From: Dactylorhiza incarnata
Taxonomy: Eukaryota > Streptophyta > Magnoliopsida > Asparagales > Orchidaceae
Assembly (NCBI GenBank): GCA_033032865.1
Contig: JAWHQI010000201.1
Span: 4,465,501 to 4,529,500 of the forward strand
Reading direction: 5' to 3'
Length of the DNA stretch: 64,000 bases
The notes beneath the pieces are model-generated. The model saw only the letters and a program-made list of their open reading frames with translations, was not told the DNA's origin and searched no databases. The position numbers and the translations under genes were made by a program. Below, piece by piece: positions 43,972-55,121 of this stretch; position 1 is the first letter of the stretch; each line of letters opens with the position of its first letter.

Positions 43972-44308
43972 AAATTTAATCTTTACTTTTCACTTTCAGA
44001 AGAATGTAATTGATATATTTTTTTTGAACACTCTTGATGAATTCCAGTGTGAACTATTCTTCATGTTCATATATATACATATGTCTCTCTTCATGACATC
44101 TTATTCTAAATTGCCTATGTTTTTATGCTTATATAAGAAACCATGTCTGAGATAATTTTTGTGGATAGAATGTTTTGGTAATCTAATGTTATAAAGTTTG
44201 ATACTCTTTATTTTGATTATCTGTATAGAGTTTAGAACACATTGTTTATCTTTGAAAAGAGAGATATATCATTGACTGAGATTATGACTTCTTCAAATAG
44301 GGGGAGAT
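43972..44308 (+). other. C5 stretch from third ORF to polypurine tract
   Basis: A T-rich noncoding stretch ends with TTATGACTTCTTCAAATAGG, then GGGAGATT, directly before the LTR. The final 45 bases match C4. Confidence 0.75.
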
Positions 44309-45874
44309 TGTTGGGATCATTGCCCACAATGTCCTAGATTTGGAGAAGTCCATTCATAAGTCAAAGATATATCTCAGAATGTATTTGATATACTCTCTAG
44401 AATCAATGTGCAGGAGATCAGGTCAGGCAAAAAGTTCATGGAATTCATTCAAGTTCACAAGCGTCGAGACATCATACATTGCTCGACGCCTGTGACCCAG
44501 AAGCGTTGACTCATGTCTACTACTCAAATAGACAAGGTCGCCGCTGAAGTTCTGAGATCAATTTTGGAACCGTCAAGCCAAGTTATGTCGCTCGACGCCT
44601 TGGAAAGAGAAGTGTCGACTTAACTTCAGTCAGCTCAGCACCAACCAGAAGTGTCGAGATATGAAGGCTTAGTTAAGAAGCGTCGAGCCCCTCGATGTTG
44701 CTCAACTTCTTCAGATAAAAAGCGTCGACTAAGTGATGTTTGCTCAACGCCTGAGAAGGAGGAGTCGAGAGCTTCAGTCTAAGGAGTATGCGTCGAGCGT
44801 CTAAATATCGCTCGACGCCTAACTGGAAAAGCGTCGACAGAGATGTTAAGTGCTCAACGCCTCTTCTACAAATACTCTGAACTGAGGAATATCTTCCACA
44901 GCTAGCTGAGCTTTTGTTTTCATTAAAGACCGTTGAAGACGTAACGTCATGCTGACGTGGAGAAGCGTAACAGACATTGCAGATGGCGGGCTATAAATAG
45001 AAGGCATGACCTATGGGTTGTGCAGTTAATCCAAGTTATGAAGTGATGAAAAGTGAAGTTAGAAAAGTTTTCCTATCTTCTCAAAAGCAATTATCGTCTC
45101 CATCATTTTGAGAGAAAGTTTGAGATAGAATCTGGAGAAGTTGTCTTCCCTTTCAGAACCATTCTAAATTGAAGATCTCATTCAACAATCTTGTGCTGAT
45201 ACCTCTCTCTGAAAGAAGAAGATCAAGAAGGAAGAATCTGTCTTCCCAGGAAGAAGAACAGTCATCACAGCCTGTTGAATCAAGAAGATCATTTGCTGCT
45301 GCTGCTGTTCTACTGAAGATTTCTGTCTGATCATTCAGATAGATCAAGAAGGCTCAACAATCTCGTATCTGAGTCTAAGTATTTGTAATCCCCTTTATAA
45401 ATTTCTGTAGGATCTGAGTTGTCAGATCTGAGTGTAGGATCTGTCAAGGATCTGAGTTGTAGGATCAGGTGTGATCTGAGTTGTAAGATTCAGGGGTGAA
45501 TCTGAGCTGTAGGCCTAGTTATAAAGGCTGAGGTAGGATCTGTTTGATCTGAGTTAGTAAGATCTGTGGATCTGAGACTGTAAGATCAGTTGTGATCTGA
45601 GCTGTAAGACCTGTTTGTGGTCTGAGATCTGGAGGAGTTATAACCTCTATCTAGCACACTGCTAGAAGGGGAGAAGGGGGAAAGTGGATTACCCAAGATA
45701 CGGGGAACCACTATAAAAATTCTGTGTGTTCTTTTCTGTGTATATCTTTATTTCTTGAAAGCTCTGATCAGTTTTATCTTGATTATAGTCAAGAATCGTA
45801 ATAATTTTTAAATAACCTATTCCCCCCCCACCCCCCCCTCTAGGTGATTAGCTACCCTTAATTAAAGTCTTTCA
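44309..45874 (+). repeat. C5 3' LTR (1,566 bp)
   Basis: It is nearly identical to 34464-36022, with a canonical TATAAATA at 44992-44999 and a C tract interrupted by one A near 45830. It is followed by GCTGT. Confidence 0.93.
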
Positions 45875-45879
45875 GCTGT

Positions 45880-46002
45880 GCTGTGATCTGTTTGTGTTTA
45901 TCTTTCACTCAGCATTACACTTATATATATATCACTATTTTGAAATAAGATTAAAAAGGCTTTAATAAAGAAAATGATATTAAGAACTAAACTCCCCTTT
46001 CA
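45880..46002 (+). repeat. C3 5' LTR, segment 3 of 3
   Basis: It matches the last part of 47199-48645 and ends CTCCCCTTTCA directly before the C3 primer site. Confidence 0.88.
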
Positions 46003-46085
46003 ATTGGTATCAAAGCAAGGTTGATTATATTAATCACCTTCAACTGATACTCAATTGCACTTTCAATTGGTATCAGATGGTAGTT
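46003..46085 (+). repeat. C3 primer-binding site, duplicated
   Basis: ATTGGTATCAAAGCAAGG follows the LTR end (46003-46020). TTTCAATTGGTATCAGATGG recurs at 46061-46080, a second LTR-end-plus-primer-site copy about 60 bp later. Both resemble the initiator-Met tRNA complement. Confidence 0.75.
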
Positions 46086-46153
46086 GATTTTATATACAGG
46101 CTAACACCTGAATCACAAAGATCACTTAGTTCTTAAAGTTTTTCTAAAATCTA

Positions 46154-46660
46154 ATGGCACAAGAAAAGTTTTTCACTTCTTCCACTAACTGTATTTATGA
46201 TGCAGAACCATTTTCAAATCTAAGTGAAGAAGAAGAAGAGGAAGAACAAAAAGCCAGAAGATTCTGCATGTTGGCCATATATGGCTCAAACCACTACTCA
46301 GATGAAGAATCTGAATCAGATAAGGTAAATGAGGTAACTTCAAATCCCAACTCTACCTCTGAAAATTACAAATCAGATCCTAAGTTTACACATAGAGATT
46401 TAATAAAATCTGATAAAGAAATAAAGGAATTAATAAAAATAAATAATTTGACTTCTGAATATAACAAACTTAAAGAAGATTTAAAAATATCAGAAGACCA
46501 AAATATGTTCTTGAAAAATAAATTTGAACAATCTTTTAAAGAAAAAGAAATATTTTATGTTCAACAAAATCAGAAAATATTTTCAAATCTATATTTTAAT
46601 GAGATAAAAAGGCCAATTATAAGGCCTGACCAGTTTTTCACCATTAAACACCATTCCTAA
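46154..46660 (+). CDS. C3 truncated Gag-like ORF
   Basis: An open frame of 168 codons starts MAQEKFFTSS. It has an acidic run (LSEEEEEEE), a Ser/Asp/Glu-rich segment and a Lys/Asn/Glu-rich coiled coil (about residues 85-150). These match the style of the acidic and coiled-coil middle of Sirevirus Gag proteins in C2 and C5, but the capsid-like domain and zinc knuckle are absent. It is the only coding trace in the C3 interior. It may be a fossil of gag rather than a functional protein. Confidence 0.55.
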   Translation: MAQEKFFTSSTNCIYDAEPFSNLSEEEEEEEQKARRFCMLAIYGSNHYSDEESESDKVNEVTSNPNSTSENYKSDPKFTHRDLIKSDKEIKELIKINNLTSEYNKLKEDLKISEDQNMFLKNKFEQSFKEKEIFYVQQNQKIFSNLYFNEIKRPIIRPDQFFTIKHHS

Positions 46661-47198
46661 TCAACAGATTTAAATTCTAAGATTTACTTAATTTTTCTAT
46701 CTTAAAAACAATGTCAGATAACTTCATGTTCTTACAGAATTTTCTCCAAAAATCATGTTTGAGCATTCTACTCAAGTTGCATTGATTAGAAATAATCATA
46801 GCACTGAGTGTGAGTCTCTTCTGATAAGGAGATTCTGTAAGAAGGAAGGTATCAGGCAATGTTCCTAAAAATTATTCCTTAGAATCCATTAACAGCTGTA
46901 ACAATTCAAGGTTTTAATGGAATCAAAATCTAAGAAATTAGAATCCATCAAAAGCTGTAGAAATTAAAGGAAATGAAATTAAAAGAAGAAGAATTAAAAG
47001 AAGAGAAATTTAAAAATGAAATTTAGCATCCTAAATCCAAATAGGGGAAGATTACCAGGCCACTTATTTTGATTTGGATTAGGATCCCTGTTTATTTTAG
47101 GGGAGACTATAAATATGTATCCAAACCCAAATAGGGGGAGATTGTTAGAACACCTAGTCTTGATTTGGATTAGGATCCCAACTCAAATAGGGGGAGAT
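46661..47198 (+). repeat. C3 pre-LTR region with three polypurine/U3-start copies
   Basis: AAATAGGGG(A/G)AGATT occurs at about 47039, 47129 and 47185. The first two copies are each followed by TTTGATTTGGATTAGGATCC-type sequence, and the last copy primes the real LTR. The first 380 bases have no recognisable feature beyond A/G-rich runs. Confidence 0.75.
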
Positions 47199-48645
47199 TG
47201 TTGAAACCTTAGTTTTGATTTGAGTTAGGATCCATCTATGATTTATGTTTCTATCATAACACATCTTATAACTTAGATCAAACTCCCTTAAGTCAGAAGA
47301 CTAAGAAAATAATATAAGATAGTAATATAAATGTAATGTGATCGAATCAGAGAAAATAATATAAAGAGAAAGATAAAAATTACATAAGTTCTCTGAGTTC
47401 GACGAACGGCTATCTGCGTTCGACGAACGACGCTCTGCGGTCGATGAAAGATGTTCATTCTGCGCTCGACGAAATCCAGCCATCTCAGCGGTCGACGATA
47501 TCGTCTCAGCGGTTCAGTGGTCGACGAATTGACCTCGTCTCAGCGGTCAACAAAAAGCTGCGTTCGATGAACTCAAGTCTGCGCTCGACGAATCTTCAAC
47601 AAAAGCTCAGAACGACGAATGAAATGTTCTGATCGACGAACTTAAAGCTGAGCTCGACGAAATATTATCAGCTATATAAATTCTCCATTCTTAGCTCGAC
47701 TAAAATTATATATATGATTGTCAGATTTAATAAAGCAATATTTTATCATTTCTATTTATATATTGCTGCCTTAACATTATAGCCGTTGTAGCACTTAAAT
47801 GAAATAGCCGTTGCAGAAAAGCTAAAAGATCGCAGTTTATCTTCTCGAGGAGTCAAGATAATTAAAGAGACTTTATCTCTTTCCCTTTCCCAGAAAGAGG
47901 AATTCAAAATAAAGAGAGAAGCTCTTCAGATTATATAAAGACAGAAAAAGAAAAGAGTAGTGAGAGAGAGACACAACACACAGAACAGAGAACAACATAT
48001 TATTCTATCTTGTTTGTTTTGCTAACTCTTCTCTGCAGATCTTCTTCATCCTGAGACACATATCAAGATCATTTGCGTAGGATCTTAACTGCAGAAGAAG
48101 AAGAAAGGAATACTACATCCAAGAGAAGAAGCTTCACCACCTGAACATCAACTCTATACAAATCAGGGGGAGCTCTTCAACATCTTCATCAAAGATCCAT
48201 ACTCAACAACTTATCAGGATCTCTAGAGTCTTCTCAGAAAAGAGAAGAACACTTTAACCTTTTTGTTTTCTTTATTTTTTCCTGTACAAAGGGTTATTAC
48301 TCCCTTCAAAAGTTAACCTCCCGGTGACAGGGCACCTTAGCAAAAACCTGTGGTTTGGTTAGAGTTACCTGATCAAAAGCTCACTTGGTGGCAGGGCACC
48401 TGATTAAAAACCTGTAGTGGATTCCTACCAGTGGGTAGAAGAGTAGATGTACCCAGGTTGATTGGGGAACTACTATATTTCTTGTGTCTTCTGGTTTGCC
48501 TTTCTTATTTCTTTTTATTGCTGTGCTGTGATTTGTTTGTATTTATCTTTCACTCAGCATTACACTTATATATATCACTATTTTGAAATAAGATTAAAAA
48601 GGTTTTAATAAAGAAAAGGATATTAAGAACTAAACTCCCCTTTCA
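47199..48645 (+). repeat. C3 3' LTR (1,447 bp, uninterrupted)
   Basis: It starts TGTTGAAACC and ends CTCCCCTTTCA. It holds GTTCGACGAACG-type clusters (47395-47665) and a TATATAAA box near 47932. It gives the unbroken reference for both insertion sites in the 5' LTR. Confidence 0.93.
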
Positions 48646-49549
48646 TCTTATGCCCAGAACCGCCGTCTTACGGTGACCCAAACTCACGGGTTAGCTGTCA
48701 CCATTCAAGGCCGATCCTGCCGGCTAAATTGATCATATCGCAGACCAATTGCAAGAAGTAATAAGTACATATAAGACCAGTCCACAACCACAACACACAT
48801 ATATGAATATATGTAAGAAAATGCAAATAGTCCATAATGAAACAAAAGCTAAGAGAGTGAAAAGACTTAAGCCCGATACAGATCCAAAAAGTGACTAATA
48901 AAGGTAAACCACTCTCTCACTCTACATTATGCGGAAGCAACACAAAATACTCTCCAACCTGTCGTTGTGTTGAAGTAGTGATGTGTGACATCTGCTCCTC
49001 AGGCTCTGCTGTGACGTCCTGCCTGATGTTCTGCGGCCCCTGCTCCTCGATTTCCTGGTGTTATGGTCACAACCGACCGTTAGTCAAAACGACTAAGACA
49101 TTTTGTCCCCGCCTCCCCCCATGACTCTTAGGTACCGAGCGAGAGGATGAAGATAAGGACAACAATGGGTAAAAAAAGGTGCAAATGTTAGGAATTGTAC
49201 TAACAGTATAATCAATAAGTGAGCAGTAAGTATAGGGCAGTATGTAATATATGAACAGTAAATATGACAGCAGTATGTAATGAACGAGCAGAAAGTAAGT
49301 AAAAACAGCGCAATTAAAATAATAAGTAACACGTTCACACTATCATTTAGAGTACCTTAACTAATATGAATGCCCATACAACTTATAAGTTAAGATTTCT
49401 GGAATTATAACTTATCATATAAAAGAGCCCATACTAATTTATACGATAAGGGTCTGCAAATGTATATGTCATATTTGAGGTATGGATGTTATGATATGCT
49501 ATGTTATGCTCATACAGTGCAACTCACTCACACGACTCTGCGCGCACAA
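48646..49549. other. Unclassified sequence between C3 and B (probably G0 5' region)
   Basis: It starts TCTTA, the right target copy of C3. No coding frame resembles a known protein. By the nesting it continues 25551. Its GC-rich style (for example near 48990-49100) resembles a plant gypsy LTR or leader on the minus strand. I cannot define its ends. Confidence 0.45.
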
Positions 49550-51602
49550 TATAACACCTCCCCTGCAATTATCATATAACATGGGTCCGGCCGGGACCCC
49601 ACGACATATAACCGCCACAGCTTCAGTATTAAAAGATGATATTGACTACCCATTCTCAAAACTCAGACAACACAGCGGAAACAAACACAAAACACAGAGA
49701 TTCTCCATACTACATAGGAGTCCAACTGGCCTTAAGGCCATACAAAACCACAGTCCAAATCACCAAACATTCAACACAAAAGAACGTCCCAACAAAAGGG
49801 GACAGATAATAGTTTTACCTAAACTACCTCGGCATGCAAGCCGGTTACAACAAAATGTAATAATAAAAGTGCATGAAGACAAGGTAAATACTTCATGAGG
49901 CTTTAGGCCTTTTTGGCCGGCGCGCTGGGTCCAGCCTGCGATTCTTGCCCTGCAACCAAATCACAAAGAGCGGTAAATGAGGGTCAGCTATGGCTGACCA
50001 CAAACGGTGTAACAACATCCCTCCTCCCAGCCGTCCTAGCGGACCCCGGGGAACTACTTCACCCTGCAAGTCAGCACTTCGTATGCAAATGTACATAAAC
50101 AGAAAACAGCATAAAAATAGGTATGAGTGTCACAAACAACATCCACGTTTCTATGTTGAGCAGATAATAAAAAGGGGCCTATCAATGCAAAATGAATGCA
50201 AACCCGGGTTTCACCCAAGGCACCCTAAAGCGTATGAATCTATCACATCATCATACATCATCATCACATCACAAACACAAGGGTACTCATCATTTCCCCG
50301 CAAGGGCATCATAACCCAAGGCCAAGAGCTCTCGCTGAGACCCACCTCGCCTGGCTCACCATGCCATCGGGCTTGTCTAACAGCTCACACGCTCGGGCCG
50401 TCAACAACACACCAAGACCGATACTAAGAATTCTGGCTAACCAAAATGTCCCAAGGCCCTGGACTTACTCTCGGGACAACGTCCACCGATTGCCTCGCCT
50501 GGTGACCGTCAACGGACTCATCCGTAGCACAGACATTCTCGTCAGTCAGCAATCGAAGAGACTAATCTTGCCGGGACACTCTCCACACGTGAATCTCAGT
50601 CTTCACGGGATAGCCAGCCGACCACAAAGACCAATCGCGCCTTCGCACAACACTAGGAATCACAAGCCCCATATTCCGCACATTATTTCTCCGCCCTAAA
50701 CCCAATGTTCGTTACCACACGAAGCTACAAGGGCATCACAACGACGAGTTCACCGTAATCGGATTTCTAACAAAACCCCTAAAATGCGCGTAAATCAACA
50801 TCACCGAATCGGACCAACGGCCACAAATCCGGCTTCACCCACAATGCCTAATCCGCTAACAGAGCGGATCTCTAGTGCAAATCATGTCGGGGACAGACTC
50901 AATCAACCCGATGGTTCCTTTTGAACCAAGGCGACCCGGATCCCTCTCACTCGACGGATCCGGTGCCAAAATGCAGAAAAATAAAGGGATGCCAAGCACG
51001 CATCCTAAAGACCGGGAGGAGAAATGTCGTTACCTTTTGAGATCTCCTCCTAGCCATGAGAAGCTTGCAAACCAACTGTGGAGAAGAAGCGCCTTGACGC
51101 CCTCTACGCGTTGCCGGTCTCGGATCGGCGATCGGAGCTCCGAAGCTCCAACAATGGCGGATCTCCCTCTTCTTCCTCCTTGCCCCCTTCTACTTTCTCC
51201 AACCTAAGAGAGAGAAAGGACTTGAAAATATGAGGGAATAACCCCTCATCCAAGCCCTAAAGCCCCCCAGCGAAACATCTCAGCCGCTGGATCAAATCCC
51301 GAAATATTTGATCGGTCGGAACGTCATCCCCGCACGTTTTCGCGGAACAGAAATAAACAGGGCGCACGATCACAGGCGCACGATCACTGGTCGTGCGCGA
51401 AGAGGAGAATGGTCGTGCGATAAGCCGAGACAGAACTCCGATTCCTTGCGAGATACGCACGATCACTGTCGCACGATCACTGGTCGTGCGCGAAGAAGAC
51501 AATGGTCGTGCGCAGAGAACTGTTGTGGAATTTTTAGCCTATCCCGAGCGCAGCATTACCACTCCGCCTACCTCGCTGAACTACGAATTTTGGGGTGTTA
51601 CA
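49550..51602 (-). repeat. B LTR 1 (3' LTR of B1)
   Basis: On the plus strand it starts TATAACACCTCC where the other copies have TGTAACACCTCC, so the terminal dinucleotide is mutated. It ends GGGGTGTTACA. GCGCACGATCACTGG/TCGTGCGC palindromes near 51365-51505 match those in A, with one unit expanded compared with LTR 2. Confidence 0.93.
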
Positions 51603-51622
51603 ACTCCACCCCCCTTAAAAGA
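51603..51622 (-). other. B1 polypurine tract
   Basis: The minus strand reads TCTTTTAAGGGGGGTGGAGT directly before the LTR, very like element A. Confidence 0.8.
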
Positions 51623-51646
51623 ATTTCGTCCTCGAAATTTCAGAAT

Positions 51647-54600
51647 TTAAACAGGAAATTCATAACGCATACCTGGAGCGAAAAGTTCCGGGAAATCCTC
51701 CCGCATCGCTTGCTCACGCTCCCAAGAGAATTCGTCTCGCCCGGAGTTGTCCCATCGCACCTTTACAAATTTGACTTGCTTGTTACGCAACTGCCGGACT
51801 TCTGAATCCTCCACGCACACCGGGCGAACCCTCGCCCCCAAGTCCTCCATCACCGGCACCGCCGCCGCTTCGACCACGACGCTCGGCTCTACCAAAGCTT
51901 TCCTCAGCACGGAGACATGGAAAATGTCATGTAATCCACTCAGCTCTGCGGACAACGCCAAACGATAGGCTGCTTCACCTATACGCTCTGTAACCTCAAA
52001 CGGACCCAAATATCTCGGACTCAACTTCTTGAGTCGTCGCACCCACGAAACACCCTTGAACGGCTTGATCTTCAAGTAGACCATGTCGCCCACTGCGAAC
52101 TCCACATTTCTGTGACGCGCATTAAAATACTTCGCTTGTCGATCCTGAGCAACCTTCATGCGCTCCTGGATCGTCCGCACAATCTCACAAGCATCTTCCA
52201 CCACTTGCTTTCCCAAAATCTTAGTGTCTCCCACCTCTGCCCAAGACATCGGCGTTCGACACTTCCTTCCATACAAAGCTTCGTATGGCGCCATCTTGAT
52301 ACTCGCCTGGAAGCTATTATTATAGGCGAACTCCACCATGAAAAGGTGGTCATCCCAACCTTTGCCAAAGTCGAGAGCACACATCCTCAACATGTCTTCC
52401 AACGTACGGTTCGTTCGCTCCGTCTGACCATCGGTCTGCGGATGGAACGCGGTACTAAACTTGAGCTTCGTGCCTAGACTTTTTTGCACTAATTTCCAGT
52501 CCTTCGAGGTGAATCGCCCATCGCGAGCACTAACGATGCTCTTCGGAATCCCGTGCAACCGCACAATGTTTCGAACATAAAGCTCCACGAGCTTCTCCAC
52601 GCCATCGTCCTTCTGATTCGGAATGAAGTGGGCCACCTTCGTCAGGCGATCCACTATCACCCAAATCGCATCGTTACCCTGCTGCGATCGAGGCAAACCA
52701 TGTACAAAATCCATGGAGATGTCATCGAACTTCCATTCGGGGATGGGAAGAGGCTACAAGAACCCACCGGGCCTTTGGCACTCAGCCTTCACCAAGGCAC
52801 AAGTCTGACATCGGCTCAAGTACTCGGCTACATCCCACTTCATCCCAGGCCACCAAAAAGATTTCTTCAAATCCGCGTACATCTTTGTACTTCCTGGATG
52901 AACGGAGTACTTCGTAAAGTGAGCTTCAAACATCAACTCCTCGCGAAGCTTGCTGAAGCGCGGAACACAGATCCTTCCGTCTCTCCTCAGAATTCCACCA
53001 ACCATCTCCAAAGCAGTGCCTTCGCTTTGCTGAGCCTCCAACACCAACTGTTGGCACTCCTCGTCCGCACTGGTCGCCTCTCGGATTCGATCCATTATAT
53101 CACACTGCATTTCAATCCAGTTGAAACGAGCTACGCTAGACTCACCTCTAGCCACACAAGAAAAGTCAAGAGACTCCAAGTCTCGAATCAAATGCTCGTT
53201 ATGCGCCTCCATCCAATTACCTTGCCCGGAGTACTTCCTACTCAAAGCGTCCGCCACCACGTTAGCTTTACCCAGCGTATATTGAATCTCCACGTCGTAG
53301 TCCCCAAAGAACTCGACCCACCTACGCTGCCGCATATTCAGGTCCTTTTGGTCTAGAAGATACCTCAAGCTTTTGTGATCTGTGAAGATCTCCACCTTCG
53401 CACCATAAACGTAGTGCCGCCACAACTTTAGCGCAAAGATTACCGCCGCCAACTCCAGATCGTGGACGGGATAGTTCTTCTCATGAGCCTTTAACTGCCT
53501 TGACCCATAAGCGATCACCTTGCCGTGCTGCACCAGCACGCAACCCAACCCGCAACCTGACGCGTCGCTGAAAATCTGAAATCCTTCCGTCCCACTAGGA
53601 AGACTAAGGATTGGAGCGGACATCAACCTTTCCTTCAGATCCTCAAATGCACGGGCACACTCTGGTGTCCATACAAACCTCTGGTCCTTGCGAGTGAGAG
53701 TGGTGAGGGGCAACGCCATCCGCGAAAAGTTCTCCACGAACCTTCTGTAATAGCCGGCTAGTCCAAGGAAACTCCGGACTTCCTCCACGGTTCTCAAGAC
53801 AGGCCAATCTCTAATGGCTTCAATCTTCGCTGGATCTACCACCACCCCATCTCCACTAATTACGTGACCCAAGAAAGCCACCTTCTCGATCCAAAACTCG
53901 CATTTTGAGAACTTAGCATAAAGCTGATTCTCCCTTAGAGTCTGCAGTACTTGCCTCAAGTGAGACTCATGCTCTGCCTCCGATTTTGAATACACCAAAA
54001 TGTCATCAATAAACACCACCACGAACGAATCAAAGAACGGCCGAAAAACCCTGTTCATCAAATCCATGAACACAGATGGCGCGTTCGTCAGTCCGAACGG
54101 CATCACCGAAAACTCGTAGTGCCCATACCGAGTCCCAAACGCTGTCTTGGCAACGTCCTCTTCTCGAATCTTCAGCTGGTAGTACCCCGATTTCAAATCC
54201 AACTTGGAGTACACCACCGGCCCCACTAACTGGTCGAACAAATCATCGATTCGGGGGATCGGATATTTATTCTTAACGGTCAATTTATTCAATTCACGAT
54301 AATCGATACACAACCACATACTTCCGTCTTTCTTCTTCACAAACAATACCGACGCGCTCCACGACGAAGAGCTGGGCCTAATGTACCCTTGCTCTAACAA
54401 CTCCTGCAACTGAACCTTTAACTCGGCCAGTTCCTTCGGTGCCATCCTAAATGGAGGACGCGACACTGGCCTCGCACCCGGTACCAACTCTATCGAGAAA
54501 TCAATTTCACGCTGAGGAGGTGCTCCCGGAAGCTCCTCGGGGAATACATCCTCAAATTCTTTCACCATCGGAACTTCTCTAATAGCCAACTTTGTGGAGT

Positions 54601-55047
54601 GAGTCTCCAACAAAGCTAAGAATGCCTCGCCTCCTTGGTTTACCGCACGCCTCATTTGCATAGCGGAAATCAGGGAGCAAGCCACTCCGCTTAGGCCTTC
54701 AAACTTGGCCTCTGCTCTACCTTCACCTCTCAGGGTTACCACCTTCAACTGGCAGTCGATACTAGCTCGTTGCTCCGCAAGCCAGTCCATTCCCAAGATA
54801 ACATCGAATTCGGCTAGTGGCAGAATCGCTGCTACCAACACGAAATCACAATCGCCAATTTGCATCACAATGCGTCCCTTCCTCAAGGTAGTCATGAATG
54901 ACCCATTCGGCATACGCACACTCAGCTCCACTTCTGCCACAACGGACTGAGCACCAATCTTCCGGATACAACTTTCCGCAAGAAAAGAGTGTGACGCCCC
55001 CGTATCGAACAACACTCGAGAGGGGTAGCCCAAAACTAGCACGAAAC
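51647..55047 (-). pseudogene. pol: B1 Pol polyprotein, one nonsense codon
   Basis: On the minus strand: protease DTGASHSF with an intact Asp (near 55005), [11 protein letters not shown] and FIDDILVYS (near 54010), RNase [13 protein letters not shown], integrase HHCC ([20 protein letters not shown]), then TAG at 52756-52754 where B2 has GAG. The integrase core ([27 protein letters not shown]) and a chromodomain-like tail ([14 protein letters not shown]) follow, ending at 51647. Apart from this stop the polyprotein is complete. A protein ending at the stop would have PR, RT and RH but no integrase core. Confidence 0.92.
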
Positions 55048-55121
55048 CTAACCACGTGCAAGATAACATGAAAGGCCGCAACTTACATTATAGTAACAAA
55101 CGAAACATAAACCTTTCGTAC
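55048..55121 (-). other. Candidate 74-nt GT-AG intron at the B1 gag/protease junction
   Basis: On the minus strand G|GTACGAA is the donor and GTGGTTAG|GTTTC the acceptor. Removal would join gag and protease in frame, with the same codon phase as in A. Confidence 0.6.

Larger units (their letters stand above)
34464..45874 (+). mobile_element. Element C5: Sirevirus-like copia element with gag, RT-deleted pol and third ORF
   Basis: The LTRs 34464-36022 and 44309-45874 are flanked by GTTGT (34459-34463) and GCTGT (45875-45879); the intact C3 3' LTR has GCTGT at that site, so the left copy carries a C-to-T change. The interior holds gag, pol (protease, integrase, partial RT and RNase H), a promoter-like block and a third ORF. 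The two LTRs are very similar. The RT deletion makes this copy dependent on other elements. Confidence 0.93.
25552..48645 (+). mobile_element. Element C3: short-interior copia-like element carrying C4 and C5 in its 5' LTR
   Basis: The 5' LTR pieces 25552-26488, 34077-34463 and 45880-46002 total about 1,447 bp, the same as the uninterrupted 3' LTR 47199-48645. Flanks CCTTA and TCTTA are a probable target duplication with one change. The interior is only about 1.2 kb: a primer site (duplicated), one truncated gag-like ORF and a triplicated polypurine region. No pol is present, so C3 is non-autonomous. C4 and C5 inserted independently in its 5' LTR. Confidence 0.9.

Noticed and set aside
49482..50699. 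Several overlapping plus-strand frames in the B LTRs
   Set aside because: They recur in all three LTRs in the antisense direction with no recognisable domain.
52553..53356. Plus-strand frame of 267 codons, repeated at 59461-60264
   Set aside because: Antisense shadow of the B integrase/RNase H coding region.
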